NCBI RefSeq assembly: GCF_013087515.1
Contig: NZ_JABFCN010000030.1
Coordinates: 248,001 to 312,000 of the forward strand
DNA: 64,000 bases
Direction: 5' to 3'
Origin: Rhizobium sophorae
GTDB lineage: Bacteria > Pseudomonadota > Alphaproteobacteria > Rhizobiales > Rhizobiaceae
The notes below the pieces were generated by a model, which was not told where the DNA came from, ran no database searches, and saw only the letters and a list, made by a program, of their open reading frames with translations. The position numbers and the translations under genes were made by a program. This document shows, one piece after another, positions 53,985 to 63,877 of this stretch. Each line of letters opens with the position of its first letter. Within the stretch, counting starts at the first letter, position 1.

Positions 53985-55103
53985 ATGAAGGCCAGTGTCA
54001 TCACATCTGCTGTTTTGCACGGCCTGGTGCTTACCTGGGCGATGGTGTCGCTCGGCGCCCCGGAATCCTTCAAGGTGGAGGATTTCGAGGCGATGCCGGT
54101 CGATCTGGTGCCGGTGGAATCCATTACCCAGATGCAGCAAGGCGACAAGAAGGCTCCGAAGAAGGAGACTTCCGCGCCCGTGCCGACGACGCGGCCGCCG
54201 ATCGCGCAACCGGCCGAGAACGCCGGCGACAACAATGTCGACCTGAAGACGCCGCCGGTGCCGAACGCCAAGCCCAGCAATAGCGAGGCTGCCGCGGCGA
54301 ATTCGAGCGAAAAGCCGATGCCGAAGACCGATCCCGTCCCGAATGATGTCAAGGACATCGTCAAGGAGGAAACGGAAATCGAGCAGCCGAAGGAGGTCGC
54401 CTCCATTCCGCCGCCGAAGCCGGTCGAAGTGACGCCGCCGAAGCCGGAGGAAAAACCGCCGGAAGAGCAGGCCAAGCCTGAGGAACCGCCGAAGCCGGAT
54501 GCGGAAGCATTGCCGGACAATGTGCCGACGCCCGTCGCCAAGCCGCAGGTGAAGCCGCCGGAACCACAGAAGCCCGCCGAAAAGCCGCCGGAAAAGACAG
54601 CCGAGAAGCCGACCGAAAAGAAGAAGGCCGATCAGAAGCAGGAGACGGCGAAGTCTGCCTCATCGATGAAGAGCGATTTCAATGCCGATGAGGTTGCGGC
54701 GTTGCTGAACAAGACCGATCCTTCAGCAGGCGGTGCTAAGCGCTCGACGCAGGAGGCATCGCTCGGAGCGAGGAAGAGCAATGGCGGCTCCAAGCTTTCG
54801 ATGAGCGAGATGGATGCGTTGAAAAGCGCCATCGCCGGCAACTGGTCTGTTATTCCCGGCATGGAAGGCGTGAGCGATGTTCGCATCAAGGTGCATATGA
54901 ATCTCGATCAGGACGGCAATATCGTCGGCGAACCGGAAGTCGAGGCGGTTGGTGGCGATAACGAATCTACTCGTCGGGCGCTCGCCGGCGGCGCTTATCG
55001 CGCCATCATGAAATCGGCTCCTTTCTCGTCGCTTCCAAAAGACAAATACGATGCCTGGAGCGAAGTCGTCGTCAACTTCGATCCAAGCGATCTGGGAATT
55101 TAA
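53985..55103 (+). CDS. tolA: Tol-Pal system protein TolA
   Basis: The 372-residue protein has an N-terminal membrane helix (MKASVITSAVLHGLVLTWAM), a long Pro/Lys/Glu-rich periplasmic arm (about residues 60-250) and a C-terminal domain for TolB/Pal contact (SEMDALKSAIAGNWSVIPGM to YDAWSEVVVNFDPSDLGI). TolA transmits force to the outer membrane. Its C-terminal domain is duplicated in the next gene. It is followed at once by that gene (ATG right after TAA). Confidence 0.95.
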   Translation: MKASVITSAVLHGLVLTWAMVSLGAPESFKVEDFEAMPVDLVPVESITQMQQGDKKAPKKETSAPVPTTRPPIAQPAENAGDNNVDLKTPPVPNAKPSNSEAAAANSSEKPMPKTDPVPNDVKDIVKEETEIEQPKEVASIPPPKPVEVTPPKPEEKPPEEQAKPEEPPKPDAEALPDNVPTPVAKPQVKPPEPQKPAEKPPEKTAEKPTEKKKADQKQETAKSASSMKSDFNADEVAALLNKTDPSAGGAKRSTQEASLGARKSNGGSKLSMSEMDALKSAIAGNWSVIPGMEGVSDVRIKVHMNLDQDGNIVGEPEVEAVGGDNESTRRALAGGAYRAIMKSAPFSSLPKDKYDAWSEVVVNFDPSDLGI

Positions 55104-55550
55104 ATGCTGAAGAGCCTGTCTTATTTCGCGAAGTCTTTCGGGATACGCGCGGTGCTGGTGGGGATCGCGATTGGCTTGGCGTTGCCGCTCGAAGCAAATG
55201 CGGAGACGGTTGATCGGGGAAATGGCGGTAAGGAAGCATCCGCTGTCAGTTCGGCTACCGCTGTCGCGATGCGAGATGCAATCCAGAGGCAGTTCAATAT
55301 CGATACCAGTCTGAAAGACATCGGCAACGTGCGTATGACGATTCACGTAAAGCTTGATAGAGATGGCCAGATCGTAGGCGTTCCTGACGTGGAGGCCAGT
55401 GGTGGTCGTGAGAGCACGCGAAAAAGCATTACCAATGCCGGCGTTCGCGCAGTTCGTCGCGCAGCTCCTTTTACGATGCTTCCAAAAGATAAATACGATG
55501 CCTGGAAGGAAGTTATTTTGAACTTCGACACCAGCGCTCTTACGCAATAA
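55104..55550 (+). CDS. TolA C-terminal-domain paralogue with TolB-like signal peptide
   Basis: The 148-residue protein has a signal peptide ([19 protein letters not shown] then ANAE) that aligns gap-free with the first 33 residues of TolB. A C-terminal TolA-like domain follows: [16 protein letters not shown] and [20 protein letters not shown] and [19 protein letters not shown]. It lacks the TolA membrane helix and arm, so it would be a free periplasmic domain that could bind TolB, Pal or colicin-like proteins. It lies between tolA and tolB with one-base gaps, in the operon. It is real and intact by frame; function unknown. Confidence 0.85.
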   Translation: MLKSLSYFAKSFGIRAVLVGIAIGLALPLEANAETVDRGNGGKEASAVSSATAVAMRDAIQRQFNIDTSLKDIGNVRMTIHVKLDRDGQIVGVPDVEASGGRESTRKSITNAGVRAVRRAAPFTMLPKDKYDAWKEVILNFDTSALTQ

Positions 55551-55551
55551 G

Positions 55552-56883
55552 ATGCTGAAAGGCTTGTTTGATATGGTCAAGTGTTCCCTCATCCGCGCGC
55601 TCGTCGTCGCCGTCGGCATGGCTGCCGCCGCTCTTGTTGCATCGCCTGCGAACGCACTCGTGGAGATCAACATCAACAAAGGTAACGTTCAGCCACTGCC
55701 GATTGCGGTAACTGACTTCCTGCAGGGCGATATGGGCGCGCAGGTCTCGCAAGTGATTGCCGCGGACTTGCAGCGTTCCGGATTGTTTGCGCCCATTAAC
55801 AAGTCCGCTTTCATCGAGAAGATTTCCAACCCGGACGCTTCGCCGCGATTCGAGGACTGGAAGGTTATTAACGCACAGGCGTTGGTCACCGGCCGGGTTA
55901 CCAAGGAAGCGGATGGCCGCCTTCGCGCCGAATTCCGCCTATGGGATACTTTTGCCGGACAGCAGATGACCGGTCAGCAGTTCTATACGCAGCCGGAGAA
56001 CTGGCGCCGTGTGGCTCACATCATCGCCGATGCGATCTACAAGCAGATCACCGGCGAAGAAGGTTATTTCGACACCCGCGTCGTCTTCGTCTCCGAATCC
56101 GGCACCAAGCAGCAGCGCAAGCGGCAGCTTGCGATCATGGATCAGGATGGCTTCAACGTGCGGATGCTGACCGATGGCAGCGATCTCGTGCTGACGCCGC
56201 GCTTCTCGCCGAGCCGGCAGGAAGTCACTTACATGTCCTTTGCCAACCAGCAGCCGCGGGTCTATCTGCTGCAGCTCGAAACCGGGCAGCGCGAGGTCGT
56301 CGGCAACTTCCCCGGCATGACCTTCTCGCCGCGCTTTTCGCCGGACGGTCAGAAGGTGATTATGAGCTTGCAGCAGGAAGGCAATTCCAACATCTATACG
56401 ATGGACCTGCGCTCGCGCACGACGACGCGGTTGACCTCGACGGCGGCGATCGATACCTCGCCCTCCTATTCGCCTGATGGTGCGCGTGTCAGCTTCGAAA
56501 GCGACCGCGGCGGAAAGCCACAGATTTATGTGATGAATGCCGATGGCTCGGGCCAGACCCGTATTTCCTTCGGCGACGGCTCCTATTCAACGCCGGTCTG
56601 GTCGCCGCGCGGCGATCTCATCGCCTTCACCAAGCAGGCCGGCGGCAAGTTCTCGATCGGCGTGATGAAGCCAGATGGTTCCGGCGAGCGCATCCTGACG
56701 ACCGGCTTCCACAATGAAGGCCCGACCTGGGCGCCGAACGGCCGCGTCCTGATGTTCTTCCGCCAGGCGGCAGGATCGGGCGGTCCGCAGCTCTATTCGA
56801 TCGATCTGACCGGGTACAACGAGCAGCTAGTGAAGACACCGACCTACGGTTCGGACCCGGCCTGGTCGCCGCTTCTGGAGTAG
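55552..56883 (+). CDS. tolB: Tol-Pal system protein TolB
   Basis: The 443-residue periplasmic protein has a signal peptide ([19 protein letters not shown]), an N-terminal domain and a C-terminal six-bladed propeller of repeats such as [20 protein letters not shown]-like segments ([20 protein letters not shown]) and [20 protein letters not shown]. TolB interacts with Pal and TolA in keeping the outer membrane stable. An internal ATG at 55573 is an alternative start. It precedes pal by 152 bp. Confidence 0.96.
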   Translation: MLKGLFDMVKCSLIRALVVAVGMAAAALVASPANALVEININKGNVQPLPIAVTDFLQGDMGAQVSQVIAADLQRSGLFAPINKSAFIEKISNPDASPRFEDWKVINAQALVTGRVTKEADGRLRAEFRLWDTFAGQQMTGQQFYTQPENWRRVAHIIADAIYKQITGEEGYFDTRVVFVSESGTKQQRKRQLAIMDQDGFNVRMLTDGSDLVLTPRFSPSRQEVTYMSFANQQPRVYLLQLETGQREVVGNFPGMTFSPRFSPDGQKVIMSLQQEGNSNIYTMDLRSRTTTRLTSTAAIDTSPSYSPDGARVSFESDRGGKPQIYVMNADGSGQTRISFGDGSYSTPVWSPRGDLIAFTKQAGGKFSIGVMKPDGSGERILTTGFHNEGPTWAPNGRVLMFFRQAAGSGGPQLYSIDLTGYNEQLVKTPTYGSDPAWSPLLE

Positions 56884-57034
56884 CGGGTGCCACAATGCCT
56901 TCATGTCGTCCCAAAGTCATGAAAACCGGGCGACTGCGGGACAAATCAGTAAATTGTTAACCATAGTCATTGAGGGGCGGTTAACCGAGTGCGGTTACTG
57001 TCCGGAAACCCTGAAATCGCAAGGAGACCCGGCC

Positions 57035-57568
57035 ATGAGCCGAATTCACACCCCGGCAATGAGCCGCATGAAGAATTTCGCCCGCAACCCCGTCATGATC
57101 GCGCTTATCGCCGGTCTCGCCCTCGCGAGCTGCGCCAAGAAGAACGTACCGAACAGCGCCGGCGATCTCGGCCTTGGCGCCGGTGCTGGCGCGGCAACGC
57201 CGGGCTCGGCCCAGGACTTCACGGTCAATGTCGGCGATCGCATCTTCTTCGACACCGACTCCTCGTCGATCCGTGCCGATGCTTCGCAGACGCTCGACCG
57301 TCAGGCGCAGTGGCTCGCCCGTTACCCGAACTACCAGATCACCGTCGAAGGCCATGCCGACGAACGCGGCACGCGCGAATATAACCTCGCGCTCGGCGCC
57401 CGCCGTGCTGCTGCCGCCAAGGACTATCTCGCTTCGCGCGGCGTCCCGGCGCAGCGCCTGAAGACGATCTCCTACGGCAAGGAACGTCCGGTCGCCGTCT
57501 GTGACGATATTTCCTGCTGGTCGCAGAATCGTCGCGCGGTCACGGTTCTCGGCGGCGCCGGCATGTAA
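57035..57568 (+). CDS. pal: Peptidoglycan-associated lipoprotein Pal
   Basis: The 177-residue lipoprotein has the lipobox LALASC with the lipidated Cys at about residue 30, and an OmpA/Pal domain: DRIFFDTDSSSIRADASQTL, VEGHADERGTREYNLALGAR and ISYGKERPVAVCDD. Pal anchors the outer membrane to peptidoglycan. AAGGAG stands before 57035, which decides the start. It has its own promoter region, which holds TTAACCAT, and its own terminator. Confidence 0.96.
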   Translation: MSRIHTPAMSRMKNFARNPVMIALIAGLALASCAKKNVPNSAGDLGLGAGAGAATPGSAQDFTVNVGDRIFFDTDSSSIRADASQTLDRQAQWLARYPNYQITVEGHADERGTREYNLALGARRAAAAKDYLASRGVPAQRLKTISYGKERPVAVCDDISCWSQNRRAVTVLGGAGM

Positions 57569-57593
57569 TTGCCGAGCAGCAATTCGCTTTTCG

Positions 57594-57628
57594 AAAGGCG
57601 GTCCCATCAGGGGCCGCCTTTTCTTTTT
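57594..57628 (+). terminator. Rho-independent terminator of pal
   Basis: AAGGCGGTCCC with GGGGCCGCCTT arms, followed by TTCTTTTT, 26 bp after the pal stop. Confidence 0.85.
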
Positions 57629-57730
57629 GACCACACTTTGGCCAGACTCCGTTGCTTTTTGAAAGCAATTGGAAAAGTCTCCTGTTCGTGCCATCGAGGT
57701 GCGAAGAATCACTGGGACAGGACGATACAT

Positions 57731-58717
57731 ATGAAAAAACTTGTCGTGGCAGGCATGCTGTGCCTCGCGGCTGTGACTGGAAGCGAACGGGCGGCCTATT
57801 CAGCCTCGTTCTTCGGGCTACATCTCGGCGGTCGATCCGCGGAAAACCAGGCGGCTCCGCCCGTCGTCAAGGTGCAGAGCGGCGACGCGGAGGTCCGCGT
57901 GCAGCAGCTCGAAGAGCAGCTGCGGCAGTTGAACGGCCGAATCGAAGAGATGAGCTTTCAGCTTCTGCAGATGCAGGAGACGATCCGCAAGCAGCAGGAA
58001 GACAATGAATTCCGCTTCCAGCAGTTGGAAAAGACGGGTGCTGGCGGTGGCGCCAAAGCCCCTGTCAAGAAGAGCGAGACCGATGCCGCTCCGGCAGCCT
58101 CCGGCGGCGACGACATTGCCAAGGTGATCCAAGCACCGCAGGGAGCCGAAACGGCTCCCTCCACCAGCGTGCCGGAGAATAGCGGTCTCGGCCAACCACC
58201 GAAGGAACTCGGCTCGATCGATTTCGATCAGAACGGCAACCCGATCGGCGGAAGCGTCGACGAAAATGCCACCATCGGTTCCGGTCCGATTCCCGATGCC
58301 AATAGCAAAACACCGCAGCAGACCGCATCGCTCGGCAGCGAGGCAGACCAGTACAAGGCCGCGTATGGCCACGTATTGTCCGGCGACTACAGCACGGCCG
58401 AACAGGAATTCACGCAGTACATCACCCGCTACCCGAGCAGCGCGCGGGCGGCGGACGCCAATTTCTGGCTCGGCGAAGCGCTCTATTCGCAGGGCAAATA
58501 CAACGAGGCGGCCAAGACCTTCCTCAATGCGCATCAGAAATACGGCACATCGGAAAAGGCGCCGGAAATGCTGCTGAAGCTCGGCATGTCGCTTGCGGCC
58601 CTCGACAATAACGAGACCGCCTGTGCGACGCTGCGCGAAGTGTCGAAGCGTTATCCGAAGGCTTCGCGTGCCGTCATAAGCAAGGTTGCGAGCGAACAGA
58701 AGCGCCTCTCCTGCTAA
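57731..58717 (+). CDS. cpoB: Tol-Pal system protein CpoB (YbgF)
   Basis: The 328-residue protein has a signal peptide (KKLVVAGMLCLAAVTGSER). A coiled coil follows (about residues 50-105, EVRVQQLEEQLRQLNGRIEE and MQETIRKQQEDNEF). A low-complexity linker then leads to a C-terminal TPR region from about 215 (YKAAYGHVLSGDYSTAEQEF and FWLGEALYSQGKYNEAAKTF). CpoB coordinates peptidoglycan synthesis with the Tol system. The start at 57731 follows GAC-rich sequence with no strong SD; the longer frame upstream is non-family. Confidence 0.93.
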   Translation: MKKLVVAGMLCLAAVTGSERAAYSASFFGLHLGGRSAENQAAPPVVKVQSGDAEVRVQQLEEQLRQLNGRIEEMSFQLLQMQETIRKQQEDNEFRFQQLEKTGAGGGAKAPVKKSETDAAPAASGGDDIAKVIQAPQGAETAPSTSVPENSGLGQPPKELGSIDFDQNGNPIGGSVDENATIGSGPIPDANSKTPQQTASLGSEADQYKAAYGHVLSGDYSTAEQEFTQYITRYPSSARAADANFWLGEALYSQGKYNEAAKTFLNAHQKYGTSEKAPEMLLKLGMSLAALDNNETACATLREVSKRYPKASRAVISKVASEQKRLSC

Positions 58718-58728
58718 GGTCTTCCGGA

Positions 58729-60204
58729 ATGTCTCCGGAAGCCGCATCGCCTCAACTGGCGATCCTCCAGTTTCTCACGTCGCTTCAAAGCCCCGCACGC
58801 ATTCTCGTCGCGATCTCGGGTGGCAGCGATTCGACCGGCCTGCTTCTTCTCCTCGATGAAGCCGTGAAGGCCGCCCCCCATCTCAAGATTTTCCTTTGCG
58901 CTGCGACCGTCGATCATGCGTTGCGCGCGAGCTCCACAGACGAGGCGCGTGAAGTCGCAACCCTCTGTGCATCGCTTGGCATTCCCCACACCACCATGAT
59001 CTGGCAGGGTGACAAGCCGAAGACCGGAATCATGGCTGCGGCCCGAGAGGCGCGTTATGGCTTGCTTGCGACTGCCGCCAATGACTTCAAAGCCGATCTC
59101 ATCGTCACGGGGCATACGTTCGACGACCAGCGCGAAACACTGCAGATGCGTGGGATGCGAACAGAGCAGGTTTCGACCGGTATTGGAGATGCAGTGCTCT
59201 TCGACCGGCGTTTCTGGATTTTACGGCCGCTTCTTTTTTCCACCCGGGCAGATATCCGCGCGTTCCTGGAAGAGCAGGGCGTGCCGTGGATCGACGATCC
59301 CAGCAACGAGGATACCAAGTACGAGCGCGTGCGGACGCGCCGGCAGCTTTCGGCCGATGCAGGCATGGAGAAGGATATTGGCGCGGCCTGGGAGGAGCGG
59401 CTGGGCCTGTCGTCCAGAGGAGCCGAATGGTTGGATCGTCATTTCCGGCTTCACGGCGGCCTGCTCGGGCAGGTGATGCCTGACGGGTTGCGGCAGGATC
59501 GCCTCGTCCTCGATTATGTGCTCGCTCGTCTGGCAGCCGTTTTCGGTGGACAGCCGTTTGTGCCGGGCAGGGCGCGGATGGAGCGGGTTCTCACATTTGC
59601 CACCGGCAGCGGGCTTGGACGAATGACCGCCGGCAGGGTGGTGTTTGATCTCAGGCGTGACGGGCTTTATCTGGCGCGCGAGAGCCGGGGGATATTGCCC
59701 CTGGTTCTGCGGCCGGGAGAGGCTGGGGTTTGGGATGGAAGGTTTTATGCGTGCAATGGTTTGTCCACATCGATAGTGGTCGAGGCCGCCACTCTATACG
59801 CCCCCTCATTCCTGTCCTCGGACTTGATCCGAGGGATGTCACAGGAATCCAGTGCGCCCAAGTCCTTGGGCGCACAAGACACTTCGCGCCTTATTGAGTC
59901 AATCACCGCGGAGAAGCGCGATGGCTGGATTCCTGTGACGAGCACAGGAATGAGGGAGCGTATTCAGCAGCTTCCCAAGGGCGCATGGAGGCGCGCTATC
60001 GCTTCGGCGCCGGCGCTATCGGCCGAAGGGGCCTCTTTATCAGAGGAATCCGCCCGCATGGTCGAACTAACACCCTATTTCGCACCCTTCGACCGCTTTT
60101 TGACACGATTTGACGTCATCTTTGCCAATAGACTTTCGGCGGTTTTCGCGACGGCGCCCTATGCGAGGCTGCCTTTAAGAAGTATTGACGGAAAAACCAC
60201 CTGA
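58729..60204 (+). CDS. tilS: tRNA(Ile)-lysidine synthase, with a RIME-like insertion
   Basis: The 491-residue enzyme makes lysidine at position 34 of tRNA-Ile(CAU). The PP-loop SGGSDSTGLLLLLDEA starts near residue 30; GHTFDDQRETLQMRG and PSNEDTKYERVRTR follow. Between about residues 359 and 410 an extra stretch (PSFLSSDLIRGMSQESSAPK ... RLIESITAEKRDGWIPVTST) is encoded by a 154-bp palindromic element (59803-59956), after which the normal C-terminus resumes (FDRFLTRFDVIFANRLSAVF). Without it the protein would be about 440 residues, the usual size. The frame is intact, so the protein is probably made with this loop. Confidence 0.92.
   Translation: MSPEAASPQLAILQFLTSLQSPARILVAISGGSDSTGLLLLLDEAVKAAPHLKIFLCAATVDHALRASSTDEAREVATLCASLGIPHTTMIWQGDKPKTGIMAAAREARYGLLATAANDFKADLIVTGHTFDDQRETLQMRGMRTEQVSTGIGDAVLFDRRFWILRPLLFSTRADIRAFLEEQGVPWIDDPSNEDTKYERVRTRRQLSADAGMEKDIGAAWEERLGLSSRGAEWLDRHFRLHGGLLGQVMPDGLRQDRLVLDYVLARLAAVFGGQPFVPGRARMERVLTFATGSGLGRMTAGRVVFDLRRDGLYLARESRGILPLVLRPGEAGVWDGRFYACNGLSTSIVVEAATLYAPSFLSSDLIRGMSQESSAPKSLGAQDTSRLIESITAEKRDGWIPVTSTGMRERIQQLPKGAWRRAIASAPALSAEGASLSEESARMVELTPYFAPFDRFLTRFDVIFANRLSAVFATAPYARLPLRSIDGKTT
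59803..59956. repeat. RIME-like palindromic element inside tilS
   Basis: CCCTCATTCCTGT at the left and ACAGGAATGAGGG at the right end a 154-bp element. Its left end forms a hairpin and its centre holds GCGCCCAAG/CTTGGGCGC. It shares both ends with the element at 50411-50553 but not the middle. It is read through in frame and adds about 50 residues to TilS. Edges are estimated from the arms. Confidence 0.75.
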
Positions 60205-60300
60205 CTTAGGGGATCGCCTTGGCAATCGCACGGCGCAACCCTATGTTAGAAACGAATAAGGCGGTCGCCATGAGGCGGCTGTTCCATGCTGGGGAGTTCA

Positions 60301-62232
60301 ATGAACCCTAACTTACGTAATTTCGCCTTGTGGGCGATCATAGCGCTTCTGCTGATCGCCCTTTTCAGTATGTTTCAGACGGCGCCGGCACAGACGGGCT
60401 CCCGCGAAATCCCTTATTCGCAGTTTCTGCGTGAGGTCGATGCGGGCCGTGTGAAGGACGTCGTGGTCACGGGCAACCGTCTCTCCGGAAGCTATGTTGA
60501 AAATGGCACCACCTTCCAGACCTATTCACCGGTGATCGACGACAGTCTGCTCGATCGCCTGCAGTCGAAGAATGTCCTGGTTTCCGCCCGTCCTGAAACG
60601 GACGGCTCTTCGGGTTTCCTCAGCTATCTCGGCACGCTTTTGCCGATGCTTCTGATTCTCGGCGTTTGGCTGTTCTTCATGCGGCAGATGCAGGGCGGTT
60701 CGCGCGGGGCCATGGGCTTCGGCAAGTCCAAGGCCAAGCTGCTCACCGAAGCGCATGGCCGCGTGACCTTTGAAGACGTCGCCGGTGTCGACGAGGCCAA
60801 GCAGGATCTCGAGGAAATCGTCGAATTCCTGCGTGATCCGCAGAAGTTCCAGCGCCTCGGCGGCAAGATCCCGCGCGGCGTGCTGCTCGTCGGTCCTCCA
60901 GGCACCGGCAAGACGCTGCTCGCCCGCTCGGTTGCCGGCGAAGCCAATGTGCCCTTCTTCACCATTTCAGGTTCCGACTTCGTCGAAATGTTCGTCGGCG
61001 TCGGTGCAAGCCGTGTGCGCGATATGTTCGAGCAGGCGAAGAAGAATGCGCCCTGCATCATCTTCATCGACGAAATCGATGCCGTCGGCCGCCATCGCGG
61101 CGCCGGTCTCGGCGGCGGTAATGACGAACGCGAGCAGACGCTGAACCAGCTGCTGGTCGAAATGGACGGCTTCGAGGCGAATGAAGGCGTGATCCTGATT
61201 GCCGCTACCAACCGTCCCGACGTTCTTGACCCGGCGCTGCTGCGTCCCGGCCGTTTCGACCGTCAGGTCGTGGTGCCGAACCCCGACATCGTCGGCCGCG
61301 AGCGTATCCTCAAGGTGCATGCGCGCAACGTTCCGCTGGCGCCGAATGTCGATCTCAAGATCCTCGCCCGCGGTACGCCCGGTTTCTCCGGCGCCGACCT
61401 GATGAACCTCGTCAACGAAGCCGCCCTCATGGCCGCCCGCCGCAACAAGCGCGTCGTCACCATGCAGGAATTCGAGGACGCCAAGGATAAGATCATGATG
61501 GGCGCCGAGCGCCGTTCCTCGGCGATGACCGAGGCGGAAAAGAAGCTCACCGCTTACCATGAGGCCGGACACGCCATCACCGCGCTCAATGTCGCCGTCG
61601 CTGATCCGCTGCACAAGGCGACGATCATTCCGCGCGGCCGTGCGCTCGGCATGGTCATGCAGCTTCCCGAGGGCGACCGCTACTCGATGAGCTACAAGTG
61701 GATGGTTTCGCGCCTCTGCATCATGATGGGCGGCCGTGTTGCCGAAGAGCTCACCTTCGGCAAGGAGAACATCACTTCGGGTGCTTCCTCCGACATCGAG
61801 CAGGCGACCAAGCTTGCCCGCGCCATGGTCACGCAGTGGGGCTTCTCCGATCAGCTCGGTCAGGTCGCCTATGGCGAGAACCAGCAGGAAGTCTTCCTCG
61901 GCCACTCGGTTTCGCAGTCGAAGAATGTTTCGGAAGCAACCGCGCAGAAGATCGACAATGAAGTGCGCCGCCTGATCGACGAAGCCTATACCCAGGCCCG
62001 CACGATCCTGACGGAAAAGCACGACGAATTCGTCGCCCTTGCCGAAGGTCTGCTCGAATACGAGACGCTGACCGGCGAAGAGATCAAGGCGCTGATCCGC
62101 GGCGAAAAGCCTTCCCGCGATCTCGGCGATGATTCGCCGCCGAGCCGCGGCTCGGCTGTACCGAAGGCCGGCGCACGGCCTGCCACCAAGGGCGACGAGC
62201 CCGAAGGCGGCCTCGAACCGCAGCCGCATTGA
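60301..62232 (+). CDS. ftsH: ATP-dependent zinc metalloprotease FtsH
   Basis: The 643-residue membrane protease has two N-terminal membrane helices (about residues 6-24 and 107-127) around a periplasmic part. The AAA+ domain has Walker A GPPGTGKT at residue 198, Walker [23 protein letters not shown] near 315. The protease part holds HEAGH at 420. It removes misfolded membrane proteins and regulators. The start at 60301 follows GGGGAG. The C-terminal tail is Pro/Gly-rich. It stands between tilS and glmM, the usual rhizobial order. Confidence 0.97.
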   Translation: MNPNLRNFALWAIIALLLIALFSMFQTAPAQTGSREIPYSQFLREVDAGRVKDVVVTGNRLSGSYVENGTTFQTYSPVIDDSLLDRLQSKNVLVSARPETDGSSGFLSYLGTLLPMLLILGVWLFFMRQMQGGSRGAMGFGKSKAKLLTEAHGRVTFEDVAGVDEAKQDLEEIVEFLRDPQKFQRLGGKIPRGVLLVGPPGTGKTLLARSVAGEANVPFFTISGSDFVEMFVGVGASRVRDMFEQAKKNAPCIIFIDEIDAVGRHRGAGLGGGNDEREQTLNQLLVEMDGFEANEGVILIAATNRPDVLDPALLRPGRFDRQVVVPNPDIVGRERILKVHARNVPLAPNVDLKILARGTPGFSGADLMNLVNEAALMAARRNKRVVTMQEFEDAKDKIMMGAERRSSAMTEAEKKLTAYHEAGHAITALNVAVADPLHKATIIPRGRALGMVMQLPEGDRYSMSYKWMVSRLCIMMGGRVAEELTFGKENITSGASSDIEQATKLARAMVTQWGFSDQLGQVAYGENQQEVFLGHSVSQSKNVSEATAQKIDNEVRRLIDEAYTQARTILTEKHDEFVALAEGLLEYETLTGEEIKALIRGEKPSRDLGDDSPPSRGSAVPKAGARPATKGDEPEGGLEPQPH

Positions 62233-62252
62233 ACAACGGCACTTCCTTGACC

Positions 62253-62290
62253 AAGGCCGGATTTCCGAAGTGGGAGATCCGGCCTTTTCT
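62253..62290 (+). terminator. Rho-independent terminator of ftsH
   Basis: AAGGCCGGAT and ATCCGGCCTT arms around a loop of about 13 bases, followed by TTTTC, 20 bp after the ftsH stop. Confidence 0.85.
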
Positions 62291-62473
62291 ATTGGTAACG
62301 GGATATAATCATTTTTCTTGCTAATTTACGTGCCGTTCGCCGCATTTTGTGGCATTCCGCTGAATTGAGGCAAGCATGAATCACGCTGTTGGATTGACGA
62401 CAATCCACCGAAGCCGGATTCGCTTGGAACGGTGCGCTGCCTTGAATGGCGCGCGGAAAGCGCAGGAGTGCAG

Positions 62474-63826
62474 ATGAAAAGACGCTATTTCGGTACCGAC
62501 GGCATTCGCGGCCAATCCAACGTCTTCCCGATGACGCCGGATCTCGCCATGCGGGTCGGCATTGCCGCCGGTACGATCTTCCGCCGCGGCAATCACCGCC
62601 ACCGCGTCGTCATCGGCAAGGATACGCGCCTTTCCGGCTATATGCTGGAGAACGCCATGGTCGCGGGCTTCACGGCCGCGGGCCTCGACGCCTTTATTCT
62701 CGGCCCGATCCCGACACCTGCTGTCGCCATGCTGACGCGCTCGCTGCGCGCCGATATTGGCGTGATGATCTCTGCGTCGCACAATCCTTACGAGGATAAC
62801 GGCATCAAGCTTTTCGGCCCCGACGGTTACAAGCTTTCAGACGACATTGAGGCCGAGATCGAGGATCTGCTCGAAAAGGACCTGAATGCGCAGCTCGCCA
62901 AATCCGACGATATCGGCCGCGCCAAGCGCGTCGACGGCGTGCATGACCGTTATATCGAACATGCCAAGCGCACCCTGCCGCGCGATGTGACGCTGCAGGG
63001 TCTTAGGATCGCGATCGACTGCGCCAATGGAGCCGCCTACAAGGTGGCACCCGCCGTGCTCTGGGAGCTCGGCGCCGATGTCGTCACCATCGGCAATGAG
63101 CCGAACGGCACCAACATCAATCTCAATTGCGGCTCCACCAGTCCCGTCGCACTGCAGAAGAAGGTCGACGAGGTGCGCGCCGATATCGGCATCGCGCTCG
63201 ACGGCGATGCGGACCGCGTCATCATCGTCGACGAGAACGGCTCGATCGTCGATGGCGACCAGCTGATGGCCGTCATTGCCGAGAGCTGGGCCGAGAGCCA
63301 GCAGCTGCGCGGCAATGGTATCGTTGCGACCGTCATGTCCAATCTCGGCCTCGAGCGGTTCCTCGAGGACAAGGGCCTCGGCCTTGCCCGGACGAAGGTC
63401 GGTGACCGTTATGTCGTCGAGCATATGCGCCAGCACAATTACAATGTCGGCGGCGAGCAGTCCGGCCACATCGTGCTTTCGGATTACGGCACGACCGGCG
63501 ACGGTCTCGTCGCGGCGCTGCAGATCCTGGCCGCGGTCAAGCGTACCGGAAGGACTGTCAGCGAGGTCTGCCGCCGCTTCGAGCCGGTGCCGCAGCTCCT
63601 GCGCAATGTCCGCATCAGCGGCGGCAAGCCGCTCGAGGATATGCAGGTACAGAAGGCGATCGCCGACGCCGAAGCCGAGCTTGCCAGGAACGGCCGCCTC
63701 GTCATCCGCCCCTCAGGCACCGAGCCGCTGATCCGCGTTATGGCCGAGGGTGACGACCGCGCCCAGATCGAACGCATCGTCAACGAGCTGATCGGCACGA
63801 TCTCGAACGTCCGGACCGCCGCCTGA
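62474..63826 (+). CDS. glmM: Phosphoglucosamine mutase
   Basis: The 450-residue enzyme converts glucosamine-6-phosphate to glucosamine-1-phosphate for peptidoglycan and lipopolysaccharide. The active-site phosphoserine is S102 in [12 protein letters not shown]; the metal loop DGDADR is at residue 243; GEQSGH comes near 329; and [12 protein letters not shown] near 413. The start at 62474 has AGGAG at good distance, and the family start is [13 protein letters not shown]. Confidence 0.97.
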   Translation: MKRRYFGTDGIRGQSNVFPMTPDLAMRVGIAAGTIFRRGNHRHRVVIGKDTRLSGYMLENAMVAGFTAAGLDAFILGPIPTPAVAMLTRSLRADIGVMISASHNPYEDNGIKLFGPDGYKLSDDIEAEIEDLLEKDLNAQLAKSDDIGRAKRVDGVHDRYIEHAKRTLPRDVTLQGLRIAIDCANGAAYKVAPAVLWELGADVVTIGNEPNGTNINLNCGSTSPVALQKKVDEVRADIGIALDGDADRVIIVDENGSIVDGDQLMAVIAESWAESQQLRGNGIVATVMSNLGLERFLEDKGLGLARTKVGDRYVVEHMRQHNYNVGGEQSGHIVLSDYGTTGDGLVAALQILAAVKRTGRTVSEVCRRFEPVPQLLRNVRISGGKPLEDMQVQKAIADAEAELARNGRLVIRPSGTEPLIRVMAEGDDRAQIERIVNELIGTISNVRTAA

Positions 63827-63845
63827 TTTTTTCGGGACGAAATGT

Positions 63846-63877
63846 CAAAAGCCGGTACGCAAGTGCCGGCTTTTTCG
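63846..63877 (+). terminator. Rho-independent terminator of glmM
   Basis: AAAGCCGGTAC and AGTGCCGGCTTT arms with a run of T residues, about 20 bp after the glmM stop codon. Confidence 0.85.
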
